DNA from: CBDCNP01 sp965222425
GTDB taxonomy: Bacteria > Acidobacteriota > Vicinamibacteria > Marinacidobacterales > DATDRI01
DNA length: 64,000 bases
Direction of reading: 5' to 3'
Assembly (NCBI GenBank): GCA_965222425.1
Contig: CBDCTW010000022.1
Coordinates: forward strand, 62,001-126,000
The notes under the pieces: model-generated
The model's input: only the letters and a program-made list of their open reading frames with translations
What the model was told of the DNA's origin: nothing
Database searches by the model: none
Shown: positions 45,266 to 54,613 of the stretch, in pieces
Numbering within the stretch: position 1 is the first letter of the stretch
Layout of the letters: every line of letters begins with the position of its first letter
Translations under genes and position numbers: made by a program

Positions 45266-46483
45266 ATGAGCATCAATGAACTGATTCTTTTAGTGGCGCT
45301 CATCGCGTTCGTCGCCGGGGTCGCGCTGAGTCAGCTGTGGGGAGCGTTGAGCGCCCAGCCGCTCCCGTTGGCGCGTAGAGGAATCGGAGAGTCTTTCGAT
45401 TACATCTTGGGGCTCGAGCTACTCGGCTCCCGACAAATCGATCGCGCCATATCCGAGCTTTCTCGTGCCGCCCGCTCCGACACCGAGGCCATCGAGATCT
45501 ATTTGATCCTCGGCAATCTCTTTAGGGAGAAAGGACAAGTCGAGCGTGCCATCCAGATCCACCAAAGCATCCTGCATCGTCCCGGTCTACAACCGCGGGG
45601 AAAAGCGCATGCGCTTCTGTGCCTCGGTATGGACTTCAAGCGAGCTGGATTCCGTGACCGAGCGGTTGGCACGTTGGAAGAAGTACTGGCGATCGAGCCG
45701 ACGAACTCCTATGCGCTCTTACACCTTCTCCGTATCTATGAAGAAGAGCATGATTGGAAAAAGGCTCTGTCCATCCTCCAGAAACTCGATGCGGCCAGTG
45801 AAGAATCCAATCCAACTTTGGCTGCTTTCTTACACGACCAGATCGGCCAGGCGGCTCTCCCCACCGACGAGAAGCAGGCGGTGAGAAGCTTCGAAACCGC
45901 TATCGGCTACGACCGAACGCTGGCACCTCCCTACCTCCATCTCGGCGACTTGTTGGAACGACAGGGCTCCCTCTCGGCAGCGGTTGAGCAATGGGAGATG
46001 CTGGCTCGCGAGAGCCCGGAGCACGCGTATTTGACGTTCGAGCGATTGGAACGGGCCTATCCTCAGATCGGCCAAGAAGTGAAGTTGGGTCGACTCTTTC
46101 ATGACGCGATGGCGAGCGACAGCAGGGACTGGCGAGCGCATCTCGCCTTAGCGCGAAGAAAAACCAGCGAAGGCAACATCGATGACGCGCTCCAACTTCT
46201 GACAACCGCCGCGGCGCACAACCCTCACGCCATCGAAGTGCATCTCGATTATTGGGATCTCCTGCTCGCCCACGGCGCGTCCAAACAACGTATCCAAAGC
46301 TATCTCGAGAACGTACGCGGCTCGATGTTTTTCCTCGACCCGCACATCTGCGTGAAGTGCCACTACCGGGCCAACGGAATTCTTTGGCGGTGCCCCCATT
46401 GCCAAGAGTGGAATACCTTCGTGGAGGAAAGACTCGCCGCGCGGGAGCATCCGCCTGCAGCCCGGAGCGGACGGAACACCTAG
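45266..46483 (+). CDS. lapB: LapB/YciM-like TPR protein with rubredoxin-type metal site
   Basis: An N-terminal membrane helix (LILLVALIAFVAGVALSQLW) is followed by about nine TPRs and a C-terminal rubredoxin-like knuckle CVKCHYRANGILWRCPHCQEW. This order is diagnostic of LapB, a regulator of LPS synthesis at the inner membrane. 405 aa. ATG at 45266, directly preceded by an in-frame TTG. Last gene of the operon; its stop overlaps the convergent coaE stop region by four bases. Confidence 0.92.
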   Translation: MSINELILLVALIAFVAGVALSQLWGALSAQPLPLARRGIGESFDYILGLELLGSRQIDRAISELSRAARSDTEAIEIYLILGNLFREKGQVERAIQIHQSILHRPGLQPRGKAHALLCLGMDFKRAGFRDRAVGTLEEVLAIEPTNSYALLHLLRIYEEEHDWKKALSILQKLDAASEESNPTLAAFLHDQIGQAALPTDEKQAVRSFETAIGYDRTLAPPYLHLGDLLERQGSLSAAVEQWEMLARESPEHAYLTFERLERAYPQIGQEVKLGRLFHDAMASDSRDWRAHLALARRKTSEGNIDDALQLLTTAAAHNPHAIEVHLDYWDLLLAHGASKQRIQSYLENVRGSMFFLDPHICVKCHYRANGILWRCPHCQEWNTFVEERLAAREHPPAARSGRNT

Positions 46484-47091
46484 TGGGTTGCAGCAGCGTC
46501 GCGAAGCAAACTATCCCAGACCTCCCCGACTCGTCGCTCGGTGTCTTCTAGACTCCCTGGACTATCGACGACGTAGTGGGCATAGAGTTTCTTTTCCTCA
46601 ACAGAAAGCTGGGCGTCGACTCGGCGCGCCGCGTCTTCGGGTGAGAGACCGTCCCGCGCTACCAAACGTTCCAGCTGAACTTCGCGAGGACAGTAAACGA
46701 CCACCAGGCGATCATAGTCGCGGTAGGTCCCGGTCTCGATCATGAGTGCCGCGTCCACAATCCCGATTTGCACGCCTTTTCGCTCCGCCTCCGCCAGAAG
46801 CCTTTTCTCCTCCGCTATCACCTTCGGATGGACGAGACGGTTGAGCTCCCGTCGCGCGTCGGGATCGGAAAAAACAATGGCTCCCAATTTTTTTCGATCG
46901 ACCGACCCATCGGGTGCCAAGACGTCGCGCCCGAACCGCTCACCGATCGCTTCGGTAAGCTCCGTTCGCTGATCCATAAGCTGATGCACGACCGCATCGG
47001 CGTCCACGGTGAAGGCTCCTCGTTCGGCCAGAAGTTTCCGGACACGGGTCTTCCCACATGCAATGCCGCCGGTGAGGCCGACCCTCAGCAT
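46480..47091 (-). CDS. coaE: Dephospho-CoA kinase
   Basis: Last step of coenzyme A synthesis. P-loop GLTGGIACGKTRV, then TVDADAVVHQL and LVVVYCPREVQLERLVARDG. 203 aa. It follows folD by 10 bp on the minus strand and ends inside the lapB stop region. Confidence 0.95.
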   Translation of the reverse strand: MLRVGLTGGIACGKTRVRKLLAERGAFTVDADAVVHQLMDQRTELTEAIGERFGRDVLAPDGSVDRKKLGAIVFSDPDARRELNRLVHPKVIAEEKRLLAEAERKGVQIGIVDAALMIETGTYRDYDRLVVVYCPREVQLERLVARDGLSPEDAARRVDAQLSVEEKKLYAHYVVDSPGSLEDTERRVGEVWDSLLRDAAATH

Positions 47092-47101
47092 CGCGGACCC
47101 C

Positions 47102-48025
47102 TTAAGAGGAAAGGCGTCTCTGGCGCGTCAAACGTGCTGTGTTCACGAGTAGCATCGCGATCGTAAGGGGGCCGACACCTCCCGGGACCGGGGTGAGCGC
47201 ACCGGCCACCTCCTGTGCCTCGCGCGGATGCACGTCTCCAACCAGGGTGTAACCTTTTTCCTCGAGCTGAGCGAGCCGTGCGGAATCGTCTCCGAAGTAA
47301 TCCCGAACCGCTTCCGGATCGTCCACGCGGTTGATACCGACGTCCACGATCACCGCTCCCGGCTTGATGAAGTCGCGCCCGACCAGCGCCGGCCTACCAA
47401 GGGCCGCGATCAAGATGTCCCCCTCGGAAGCCACTTTCGCGAGCTCGCGAGTTCGAGAGTGACACACCGTGACCGTGGCGTGCTCATGCAAAAGTAGCAA
47501 CGCCATGGGCTTTCCAACGATGTTGCTCCTTCCGAGCACTACCGCGCGGGCGCCTTTGATTTCCACTTTTCCCCTTCGAAGCAGCTCGAGAATGCCGGCG
47601 GGGGTGCATGGCCTCGGACCTGGCTCGTTCTGGACGAGCCGACCGACGTTTATTGGATGGAAACCGTCCACATCCTTGTCCGGCCGAATGAGAGCAATGA
47701 ACTCGCTCGGATCGAGGTGATCGGGAAGCGGAAGCTGCAACAGGATGGCGTCCACATCTTCCTTTCGGTTCAGAGCCTCGATCCGCTCGGCGAGCCCTTC
47801 TCGGCTGGTGTCCGCGGCCAAGCGCATGACCTCTGAATGAATACCCGCTTTTTCCGAGGCCCGCGTCTTGTTCCGCACATAGATCTCGGACGCCTGGTTG
47901 TCTCCGACTAGAATCGCAACCAGTCCCGGCACGATTCCTTGAGCGGCCAGCTCGCTCACTTCTCGGCGAACGCCCTCGCGAATATCTTCCCCCACTTTCT
48001 TTCCATCGAGTAATCGTGCGCTCAA
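47102..48025 (-). CDS. folD: Methylenetetrahydrofolate dehydrogenase/cyclohydrolase
   Basis: Bifunctional one-carbon enzyme. Motifs: GLVAILVGDNQASEIYVRNK, ILLQLPLPDHLD, VVLGRSNIVGKPMALLLL and TPVPGGVGPLTIAMLL. The TTG at 48025, five bases after GAGGAGA, gives 307 aa beginning LSARLLDGKKV; the longer frame to 48058 adds an unlikely basic leader. Confidence 0.95.
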   Translation of the reverse strand: MSARLLDGKKVGEDIREGVRREVSELAAQGIVPGLVAILVGDNQASEIYVRNKTRASEKAGIHSEVMRLAADTSREGLAERIEALNRKEDVDAILLQLPLPDHLDPSEFIALIRPDKDVDGFHPINVGRLVQNEPGPRPCTPAGILELLRRGKVEIKGARAVVLGRSNIVGKPMALLLLHEHATVTVCHSRTRELAKVASEGDILIAALGRPALVGRDFIKPGAVIVDVGINRVDDPEAVRDYFGDDSARLAQLEEKGYTLVGDVHPREAQEVAGALTPVPGGVGPLTIAMLLVNTARLTRQRRLSS

Positions 48026-48045
48026 ATTCTCTCCTCTTGTGGCCC

Positions 48046-48090
48046 GACGCCTGGCCACGTCGACTGATAGCTACTCGCTGTTTTGGCGTC
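48046..48090 (+). repeat. Structured intergenic repeat, copy C
   Basis: Stem GACGCC/GGCGTC encloses a 33-base loop beginning TGGCCACGTCG and ending TTTT. Lies between folD and accC, which are both on the other strand. Its loop middle (GATAGC, CTAC) resembles copy D at 62309. Confidence 0.7.
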
Positions 48091-48164
48091 CGGCACGCGC
48101 ATCCTGTGACTTGCCACCCGCAGTCTTCCCTGACGGAGAGGGAGTAAAGGAAGCGCCAACCAAA

Positions 48165-49523
48165 CTAGAGCACGGGGGCGGTGTCCCTTGCCGAAAAGCG
48201 CTCGAGGAAACGTGTGTTGTAACGCCCCTCTCGAAAATCTTGATCGGCCAGGATCTTCTGATGCAACGGCACGGTGGTCTTTACACCCTCGATGACCGTC
48301 AAGCCCAAGGCGCGCCTCATTCGCTCGATGGCCGCCTTGCGATCGCGATCGTGGACGACCAGTTTGGCGATCATGGAGTCGTAGTAAGGAAGCACTTCGC
48401 ATTCCCAGTGAGCCGCTGTATCGACGCGCACACCTGGTCCTCCCGGAAGGTGAAAGGCGTGGATTGTCCCCGGAGATGGTGTGAACGTAACCGGGTCCTC
48501 GGCATTGATCCGACACTCGATACTTGCACCGTTGAAGGAGATTTCTTTTTGCGAATAGCCGAGCGGCTCTCCCGCCGCGATGCGGATTTGCTCTTTGACG
48601 AGATCGATGCCGGTGACCATTTCCGTCACCGGATGCTCCACTTGGATGCGCGTGTTCATCTCCATGAAGTAGAACTTCTCGTTCTCATCTAGCAGAAACT
48701 CGATGGTGCCGGCATTCACGTAGTCTACGGCGCGCGCTCCATCCACGGCCAAACGTCCCATTTTCTTTCGCAGGCGATCCGATACCGCCGGCGACGGTGA
48801 CTCCTCGAGAAGCTTTTGGTGGCGTCTCTGAATCGAGCATTCTCGCTCTCCAAGATGCACCGCGTTGCCTTTGGAATCAGCCAGAATTTGGAACTCGATG
48901 TGCCGGGGGCTCTTTAAATATTTCTCCAAGTAGACGTCGCCCACTCCGAAGGCGGACACCGCCTCTTGACGAGCGGTTCGGAACGCCTTCGACAGCTCTG
49001 CCGCGTTCTCGGCGATTCGCATGCCGCGGCCCCCGCCGCCGGCGGAAGCCTTGAGAATGACCGGGTAGCCGATGCCTTTGGCCACGTGCACCGCTTGCTC
49101 CGCATCTTCCATCACCCCGTTCGAACCGGGTAGCACGGGAACGCCGGCCTTCCTCATCGTCCGACGGGCGAGAGACTTGTCTCCCATGAGCCGGATGGCA
49201 CGCGGGCTAGGACCGATGAACTTGATGTGACAAGCCTCGCACACCTCGGCCAGGTACGAGCTCTCGGCGAGGAAACCGTAGCCAGGATGAATCGCGTCGG
49301 CGCCGGTGACCTCGGCCGCGGAAATGACATTGGGAATATTCAAGTAGCTGTCGACGCTTCGTGCGGGACCGATACAAATTTCTTCGTCCGCAAAGCGAAC
49401 GTGCAGCGAGTCTCGATCGGCGTCCGAGTAGACGGCTACGGTGCGGATGCCCAGCTCCTGACAGGCGGAGAGCACCCTGAGCGCAATCTCGCCTCGGTTG
49501 GCGATCAGGATCTTCTTGAACAT
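48165..49523 (-). CDS. accC: Acetyl-CoA carboxylase, biotin carboxylase subunit
   Basis: ATP-grasp enzyme that carboxylates biotin on AccB for fatty-acid synthesis. Start MFKKILIANRGEIALRVL, ATP loop KASAGGGGRGMRIAEN, and MEMNTRIQVEHPVTEMVTG. About 452 aa. ATG at 49523; a GTG two codons earlier is possible. 48 bp after accB on the same strand. Confidence 0.97.
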   Translation of the reverse strand: MFKKILIANRGEIALRVLSACQELGIRTVAVYSDADRDSLHVRFADEEICIGPARSVDSYLNIPNVISAAEVTGADAIHPGYGFLAESSYLAEVCEACHIKFIGPSPRAIRLMGDKSLARRTMRKAGVPVLPGSNGVMEDAEQAVHVAKGIGYPVILKASAGGGGRGMRIAENAAELSKAFRTARQEAVSAFGVGDVYLEKYLKSPRHIEFQILADSKGNAVHLGERECSIQRRHQKLLEESPSPAVSDRLRKKMGRLAVDGARAVDYVNAGTIEFLLDENEKFYFMEMNTRIQVEHPVTEMVTGIDLVKEQIRIAAGEPLGYSQKEISFNGASIECRINAEDPVTFTPSPGTIHAFHLPGGPGVRVDTAAHWECEVLPYYDSMIAKLVVHDRDRKAAIERMRRALGLTVIEGVKTTVPLHQKILADQDFREGRYNTRFLERFSARDTAPVL

Positions 49524-49570
49524 GAGCACATGTTGCTTGGACGTCGGGGGGCGGATTCGGGAACGGCCGC

Positions 49571-50044
49571 TTAGCTGCTCACGCGGATGGCGAAGAGCTC
49601 GTCACCGAATTGAACGGGCTGTCCGCTCTCGACGAATACCTTGACGATTTCGCCGCTCTCCTCCGATTCAATCTCGTTCATGAGCTTCATCGCTTCGATG
49701 ATGCAGAGCACTTGCCCTACTTTCACTCGATCACCTTCGTTGACGAACGGAGGAGCACCGGGCTCCGGTGCACGATAGTACGTACCCACCATGGGTGAGC
49801 GCACCAAGGACACACCAACTTCCTCCATCGTGGCCGCCTTTTCGAGGCTTGGCGCAGCAGTCACCATCGACGAGGGGAGCTCGGCTGCCGGGTTGCCACT
49901 GGTGACAGCGATCGGGGTCGGCGGTGGTAGTGAGTCGTGGCCCTTTTTGATCTTGACCTTGACTCCCTTTTCTTCGAGCTCGAACTCGGTAATGCCTTTC
50001 TCCAAGACGAGATCGAGCAACTCTTTGAGTTCCTTCAGGTTCAA
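49571..50044 (-). CDS. accB: Acetyl-CoA carboxylase biotin carboxyl carrier protein
   Basis: The 157-aa protein has an N-terminal helical region (LKELLDLVLEKGITEFELEE), a Pro/Ala linker and the biotinyl domain with the target Lys in IIEAMKLMNEIES. TTG start at 50044 after GGAGG. Lies between pepP and accC. Confidence 0.95.
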   Translation of the reverse strand: MNLKELKELLDLVLEKGITEFELEEKGVKVKIKKGHDSLPPPTPIAVTSGNPAAELPSSMVTAAPSLEKAATMEEVGVSLVRSPMVGTYYRAPEPGAPPFVNEGDRVKVGQVLCIIEAMKLMNEIESEESGEIVKVFVESGQPVQFGDELFAIRVSS

Positions 50045-50086
50045 AGACGTTGGCCTCCGTTACCGGCACCCACTACGTGAGGGGCG

Positions 50087-51187
50087 CTAACCATAACACA
50101 CCCATGAAAAATACTGCAATCCGTTCTCGTTGCGACTGAGGAGCCGGTACCCGTCCTCGGTCACCAGCACATCGTCTTCCAGGCGCACTCCCCCCTTTCC
50201 TGGGATGTAGATCCCGGGTTCGACGGTGAAGACCATTCCGGACTTCAGTCGCTCCCCCCGACCCGGAGCGATCCAGGGGGCCTCGTGAACTTCCAAGCCG
50301 ATTCCGTGCCCGGTGCCGTGCTCAAAGAACTCGCCGAAGCCGGCCTTCTCGATGACTTCTCGAGCCGCACCGTCCACTTCCTGCGCCTCAATGCCCGGAG
50401 CGATCTTCTGGATCGCAGCCTGTTGAGCCGCGACGACGACTTCGTAGATCTGTGCCATCTCCCCGACGGGGTCACCTAAGGAAAACGTCCGCGTGATATC
50501 ACTCGCATAACCTTCCATCACGCCACCGAAGTCCACGACCAGCAGGTCTCCGGTTTGAAAACGACGGTCGGTGGGGCGACCGTGCGGAAGCGCCGAGCGC
50601 GAACCGGAAGCCACGATAGTGTCGAACGAGGTCTTTTCATAGCCATCTCGTCGCAAGCGGTAATCGAGCTCCGCCGCCAACGTTCGCTCGGATGTGTCCA
50701 CTCGGATTGAGCTCCGTATCGAATCGAGTGCGGGCATCAAACCGGCCGCCGCGCGCTCCAGAGCCGCGAGCTCGGTCGCATCCTTGACGATACGCAGCTC
50801 TTCAACCAACTCGCGAGCTCCCACGAGTCGAGCAGTGGGCAGTTCCGACTCCAGAAACGTCAGCTGGGAGACCCGAAGATGGATCTCCTCGTATGCTAGG
50901 CTCCTGAAATCTCGGACGCGAGCGAATCGCGTCAGGGTTTCCTCGTAAGAACCGGTGACCAAGTAGATTTCGAGCCCTGTCTCTTCCTGAGATTGGTTCT
51001 TGTATCGCGAGTCGGTGATCAGCGTGGCGGCCTCGTTTTTTTCCACCACCAGCACCCCAGCGCTTCCAGAAAACCCGGAGAGATACCTGACGTTGGGTAA
51101 ATGGGTCACGATGAAAGCGCTGACTTTGAGCTCGTCGAGGGATCGCGCGAGGCGGGCGCGGCGATCCACGAACTGGACGGATGACAT
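50087..51187 (-). CDS. pepP: Xaa-Pro aminopeptidase (M24 family)
   Basis: Creatinase N-domain (FIVTHLPNVRYLSGFSGSAG) and a pita-bread M24 domain with the five metal ligands visible: Asp in LVVDFGGV, Asp in YASDITRTF, His in GTGHGIGLEVHE, Glu in FTVEPGIYI and Glu in RLEDDVLV. 366 aa. Cleaves N-terminal residues before Pro. Adjacent to accB, as often seen in bacteria. Confidence 0.93.
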   Translation of the reverse strand: MSSVQFVDRRARLARSLDELKVSAFIVTHLPNVRYLSGFSGSAGVLVVEKNEAATLITDSRYKNQSQEETGLEIYLVTGSYEETLTRFARVRDFRSLAYEEIHLRVSQLTFLESELPTARLVGARELVEELRIVKDATELAALERAAAGLMPALDSIRSSIRVDTSERTLAAELDYRLRRDGYEKTSFDTIVASGSRSALPHGRPTDRRFQTGDLLVVDFGGVMEGYASDITRTFSLGDPVGEMAQIYEVVVAAQQAAIQKIAPGIEAQEVDGAAREVIEKAGFGEFFEHGTGHGIGLEVHEAPWIAPGRGERLKSGMVFTVEPGIYIPGKGGVRLEDDVLVTEDGYRLLSRNENGLQYFSWVCYG

Positions 51188-51213
51188 GGGAGGAGCGAGG
51201 CGTCGAGCCCGGG

Positions 51214-51573
51214 CTAAGCGAACTCTTTTGCTAGCCTAAGCGTGGCGCGCCGCATCACGAAACGGGCCCGCCCATGATTCGCGCCTCGTTTTATGACGCC
51301 GAGAAGGACGTAGTCCTCGGTGATGGCGACGGCGAGGATCACGAGAAGCTCGGTGGTAATCGTGTTCTCCCGTAGGTTCCCGGCACCGACTTCCTCCGAA
51401 GCTTGCCGCGTGTTCTTCATGAGCGCGGTACACTCGGCGGCCAATGTCTCGAAGTTCACCGTCTCGTCCAAAGGGAGCTGCTCGATGGGTATGCCGTCCA
51501 TTCCCATGACCACCAGACCTACCCAGCCATCGACCTTCTTCGCTACGTCCTGTAAGACTTCCGAGAAAACCAT
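51214..51573 (-). CDS. Roadblock/LC7-domain protein
   Basis: The 119-aa protein is a single roadblock fold: VVMGMDGIPIEQLPLDE, then AECTALMKNTRQASEEVGAG and TELLVILAVAITEDYVLLGV. MglB-type roadblock proteins act on small GTPases and set T4P polarity in Myxococcus and Thermus. No MglA-like GTPase is in the window. It sits 10 bp after the TPR gene and 26 bp before pepP. Confidence 0.85.
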   Translation of the reverse strand: MVFSEVLQDVAKKVDGWVGLVVMGMDGIPIEQLPLDETVNFETLAAECTALMKNTRQASEEVGAGNLRENTITTELLVILAVAITEDYVLLGVIKRGANHGRARFVMRRATLRLAKEFA

Positions 51574-51583
51574 CCCTACTCCT

Positions 51584-52915
51584 TCAGGATCTGCCGATGG
51601 CGACGAGCCACCCTTCTAAAGCGCGGATCGCCTCTTCGAGCGCACGCACGTGGGGATCCGCCCCACCTTCACCTCGCTCGGAAGGCGCGGGTTCCTGAGA
51701 CGCCTTGACCAGCATCTCGAGCTCTTCCATACGGCCGCGCAGTTCCACATTGTCTGGCTGGGTGGCGACCAATTGCCGATAGACGGCGAGGGCGCGGTCG
51801 AGATGCCCTTGGGACGCGTAGAGCTCGGCCAACGTTTCTGTAGCGAGACCGGGTTTGTCTTCTTCAGTGGGTGCTGGCCCTTCCGTGGCGCCGACACCAA
51901 GAGGCTCGACGGCAGGTTGTACCTGTTGTACGGACTCCGTCATCTGCTGAAAGGGTGGCGACTCGATAGGCATCGGCTCGACACTCTCAATAGACTCAAT
52001 AGGCATCGGCTCTACCGGCGCTGATGGAACGGGTTCAACAGGTTCCACTGGCTGAGCAGGCGCAGCGGGGACCACGGGCGCTTTGCGACTCTGGTCGACC
52101 CCTGCCGGCGGTGCGGCTTGAGGCGCGGGTGGCGCTGGTTCGTCCGGCGGAAGCAGCTTTTGTGGTTCGGACGGTATACCGAACTCGGGCTGACCCGATG
52201 CGGGTGGTGCCTCCTCACTCTTCTTGGCTGGCTGGGCCGGTTGAGGAATGGAGCCTAGGTCCATGATCTCTCTGGCCTGGCGCTTGAAGATCGAGGTGAC
52301 TGGTTGATCTTCGATCTCCTCCTGTATCGAGCGCCCATCCTCCGATAAGGACTCAGAACCGCCGATCTCGCTGGCCTGCCTCTCAATGAGGAAGGCCGAA
52401 GGCTGCTTGGCCGGCGGTAACGTCGGAGACGTGCTCTGCTCGCCCATCGGGGGTGCGCCGGCGTCATCTGCAGGGCCTGCAGGCGGCGGCGCCGACTGGG
52501 TCGTCGCGGGTGAGGTGGCGATAGCCGCCTCGACCCGTCCGATACGGTCGACGAGATCCGTGTCTTCCGGTGACAAGGTACCCGCCAGTTTGTATTTTGA
52601 AAGCGCCTCTTGAAGCTGCCCGAGGTCTTGGTAGGTCTCTCCTAGAAACTTCAACGCGAGAAGATTGTCCGGCACCTGCTTCAGTACCTGCTCGAACTCC
52701 TCGCGGGCCCCCTCGAGCGCGTTCGACTCGAGGAGCGCCCGGCCCAATGCGACCCGGGCAGAGAAGTAATTGGGGTGTTTCTCGAGGCCGTCGCGGCAGG
52801 TTGCAACGGCATCCTCTTGGAGGCCCGCCTTGCGGTATTCCTCCGCGAGCTGGACGAAAATCTTGGAGTTGGGGTCGGCGGCTAGCCGCTTTTCCAGATC
52901 TTCAATCCGACTCAT
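51584..52915 (-). CDS. TPR protein with long proline-rich linker
   Basis: Residues 1-130 contain about three TPRs (KIFVQLAEEYRKAGLQEDAV; LLALKFLGETYQDLGQLQEA). Residues 135-350 are rich in Pro, Ala and Glu with repeats such as EPMPIES. Then a C-terminal TPR (LAELYASQGHLDRALAVYRQL) and a helix. 443 aa, probably cytoplasmic. Just downstream of the pilMNOPQ-lipoprotein operon terminator and coupled to the roadblock gene; a shared scaffold role is a guess. Confidence 0.75.
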   Translation of the reverse strand: MSRIEDLEKRLAADPNSKIFVQLAEEYRKAGLQEDAVATCRDGLEKHPNYFSARVALGRALLESNALEGAREEFEQVLKQVPDNLLALKFLGETYQDLGQLQEALSKYKLAGTLSPEDTDLVDRIGRVEAAIATSPATTQSAPPPAGPADDAGAPPMGEQSTSPTLPPAKQPSAFLIERQASEIGGSESLSEDGRSIQEEIEDQPVTSIFKRQAREIMDLGSIPQPAQPAKKSEEAPPASGQPEFGIPSEPQKLLPPDEPAPPAPQAAPPAGVDQSRKAPVVPAAPAQPVEPVEPVPSAPVEPMPIESIESVEPMPIESPPFQQMTESVQQVQPAVEPLGVGATEGPAPTEEDKPGLATETLAELYASQGHLDRALAVYRQLVATQPDNVELRGRMEELEMLVKASQEPAPSERGEGGADPHVRALEEAIRALEGWLVAIGRS

Positions 52916-52946
52916 CTTGAGTTCGCTTTGTACCAGTGTAACGCAT

Positions 52947-52980
52947 AAAGGCGGAGCGGAACCAGGTCCGCTCCGCCTTT
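52947..52980 (-). terminator. Terminator after the pilMNOPQ-lipoprotein operon
   Basis: A 14-bp perfect stem AAAGGCGGAGCGGA/TCCGCTCCGCCTTT with a 6-base loop, about 60 bp after the last lipoprotein stop. A second smaller inverted repeat, GCGGAC/GTCCGC, stands just upstream in that transcript (near 52993-53012). Confidence 0.7.
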
Positions 52981-53037
52981 CGGTTGGTGATAGGCGGACT
53001 CAGGGTCCGCTCTACATCAAAGCACTTAGCCCGACCA

Positions 53038-53922
53038 TCACGGGTTAGTGACCAAGATACTCACGGTACAGCTCGTCTGAATACCGCTTTGAGACTCTGT
53101 CGTGGTGAGTCGTACGACGTAGGTTCTCACGACCCCACTGAGCAGCTCTTCATCGAACGCGAACGCCACGTTGCGCTCCGCGGGACCCACCTCTGTGTCC
53201 CCATCACCGTCGACATCCGTGCTGTCGAACTCCCACTCGTATCTCGCGATCGGGAAACCTCCGGCACCGGCGATCTGGGTCGCGGTGAAGAAGATCAATT
53301 GGCCGACATCGTAAATCGATTGCGTCGGCTCGACCAAGATGCTGCACGTGTCGTCGCCCGGGAACATCGGCCGGTTCGCGGCACGCAGGAAGATGTCCAC
53401 CTGGCGGAAGATCGCGTCTCGAAAGTCACTATTCCCTGTGGGTCGGCCGGTGATAGTCACGACAATATCGTTCTCTTGGTCGGTCCGGAACGGTGCCCAG
53501 TAGCGCGCGCGTACCACGCCATTCCCGTTGGTCTCCACGGATACCGTCCCCGGCCTCGGACCCCCCGGAACCGGCCGACTACCAGGACCCTCGAGAGAAC
53601 CCCGATATCGGAGAAGTTACCGGCGCCCCTCGCAATTAGATCGAAGGTGATGTTGACGCCTCTCACAAGGCTTCCGTTCTGGTCACGCAATGTAGCTTCG
53701 ATGACCGCGCTCGAGCTCCCGTTAGCGGTGAGCTGATCGAGATTGGCGCTCATCCCGAGGGACGCCGCCAGCTCCGAGGGACGCCGCCAGCTCCGAGGGA
53801 CCCGCCAGATCCGAGGGACCCGCCAGATCCGGCCGCTGGGTCTTGTCGAGGTTACAGCCAGCCTGACCCAGGGCCGCCGAAATCAGCGCTAATGCTAGCG
53901 CCCACTTGACTCTATTCCACAT
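53038..53922 (-). pseudogene. Ig-like-domain lipoprotein, frame broken twice
   Basis: Starts MWNRVKWALALALISAALG with lipobox GQAGC, then DLAGPS repeats. A 19-bp tandem unit (53756-53793, two copies) is not a multiple of three; with one copy the frame would run on into MSANLDQLTANGSSSAVIEA. A second shift near 53570-53600 is needed to reach ETNGNGVVRARYWAPF. The rest looks like Big/PKD-type domains (YEWEFDSTDVDGDGDTEVGP). Possible pilus-associated surface lipoprotein; phase variation, decay and sequencing error are all open. Confidence 0.7.
53756..53829. repeat. Tandem 19/18-bp repeat in lipoprotein gene
   Basis: Two identical 19-bp units beginning CGAGGGACGCCGCCAGCTC (53756-53774, 53775-53793) are followed by two identical 18-bp units CGAGGGACCCGCCAGATC (53794-53811, 53812-53829). 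The 18-bp units encode DLAGPS; each 19-bp unit shifts the frame. Confidence 0.85.
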
Positions 53923-53982
53923 GAGAACGCCTCCGTGAAGCGGGGAGCCTTTTTTCGGAAAGTAACCGGCTCCTCTCCTCCT

Positions 53983-54608
53983 TTATTCATTAGCAAAATC
54001 CGCGAAATGGATGTTGAGGAACGCCTTGGCCGAGATCTGCCGGCCGGCCCCGTCGGTGCCGAAGGACTCGACCTCGGCGATGACCGACAGCACAACCGAG
54101 CCCCCGTTGAACGCGAGAGTGCGTAGCGGGGCTTCGAGCTTGGCCTGATCCCGCACGATGATGAAGCTTCGAGTCGCCGAGCCCGCATCTATTTCGACCG
54201 TAAAGTTCGCGGCACCCTCGAAGGGAAACGGTACGTCGACGCCGGGTGTGTTCCGCCCGTCGGCGCGAACGAAGGTCACCCGATAGGTCCGGAAGGCCAC
54301 ATCGTTAAAGAAGGAAGTCAGCGTCTGATTCGGGTTCTTCAGAGTGGCCGAAATTTCGACGACCCCGAAATCGGCTGCGACCGTGCAGTTCCCTTCGGTG
54401 AAGCTATCGTTGGAGCAGATATCAGAAAGCAGGTCGCCGGTTGCTGAATCCTCCCCGCCAGCCGAGCCCTCATATTCTCGATGATGATGATCGTATTTGT
54501 TGTATCTTGCTCCAACACGTTAGGGGTGCTGCAGCTAGCAAGATGCACACCGAGCACCGCCGAGATGAGTAGGAACGCTTTTGCTCTGAGAAACGAAGTC
54601 ATTTCCAT
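53983..54608 (-). pseudogene. Lipoprotein with one frameshift
   Basis: The N-terminal frame has a signal peptide and lipobox (LLISAVLGVHLASC) and runs to NTIIIIENM. The later frame continues EGSAGGEDSATGDLLSD, includes SNDSFTEGNCTVAADFGVVE, and ends HFADFANE. The shift falls next to a four-unit ATC repeat near 54485-54496. Joined, the protein has about 205 residues. Lies directly after pilQ, so it may be a secretin-associated lipoprotein; this is inference from position. Confidence 0.7.
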
Positions 54609-54613
54609 GCCTC

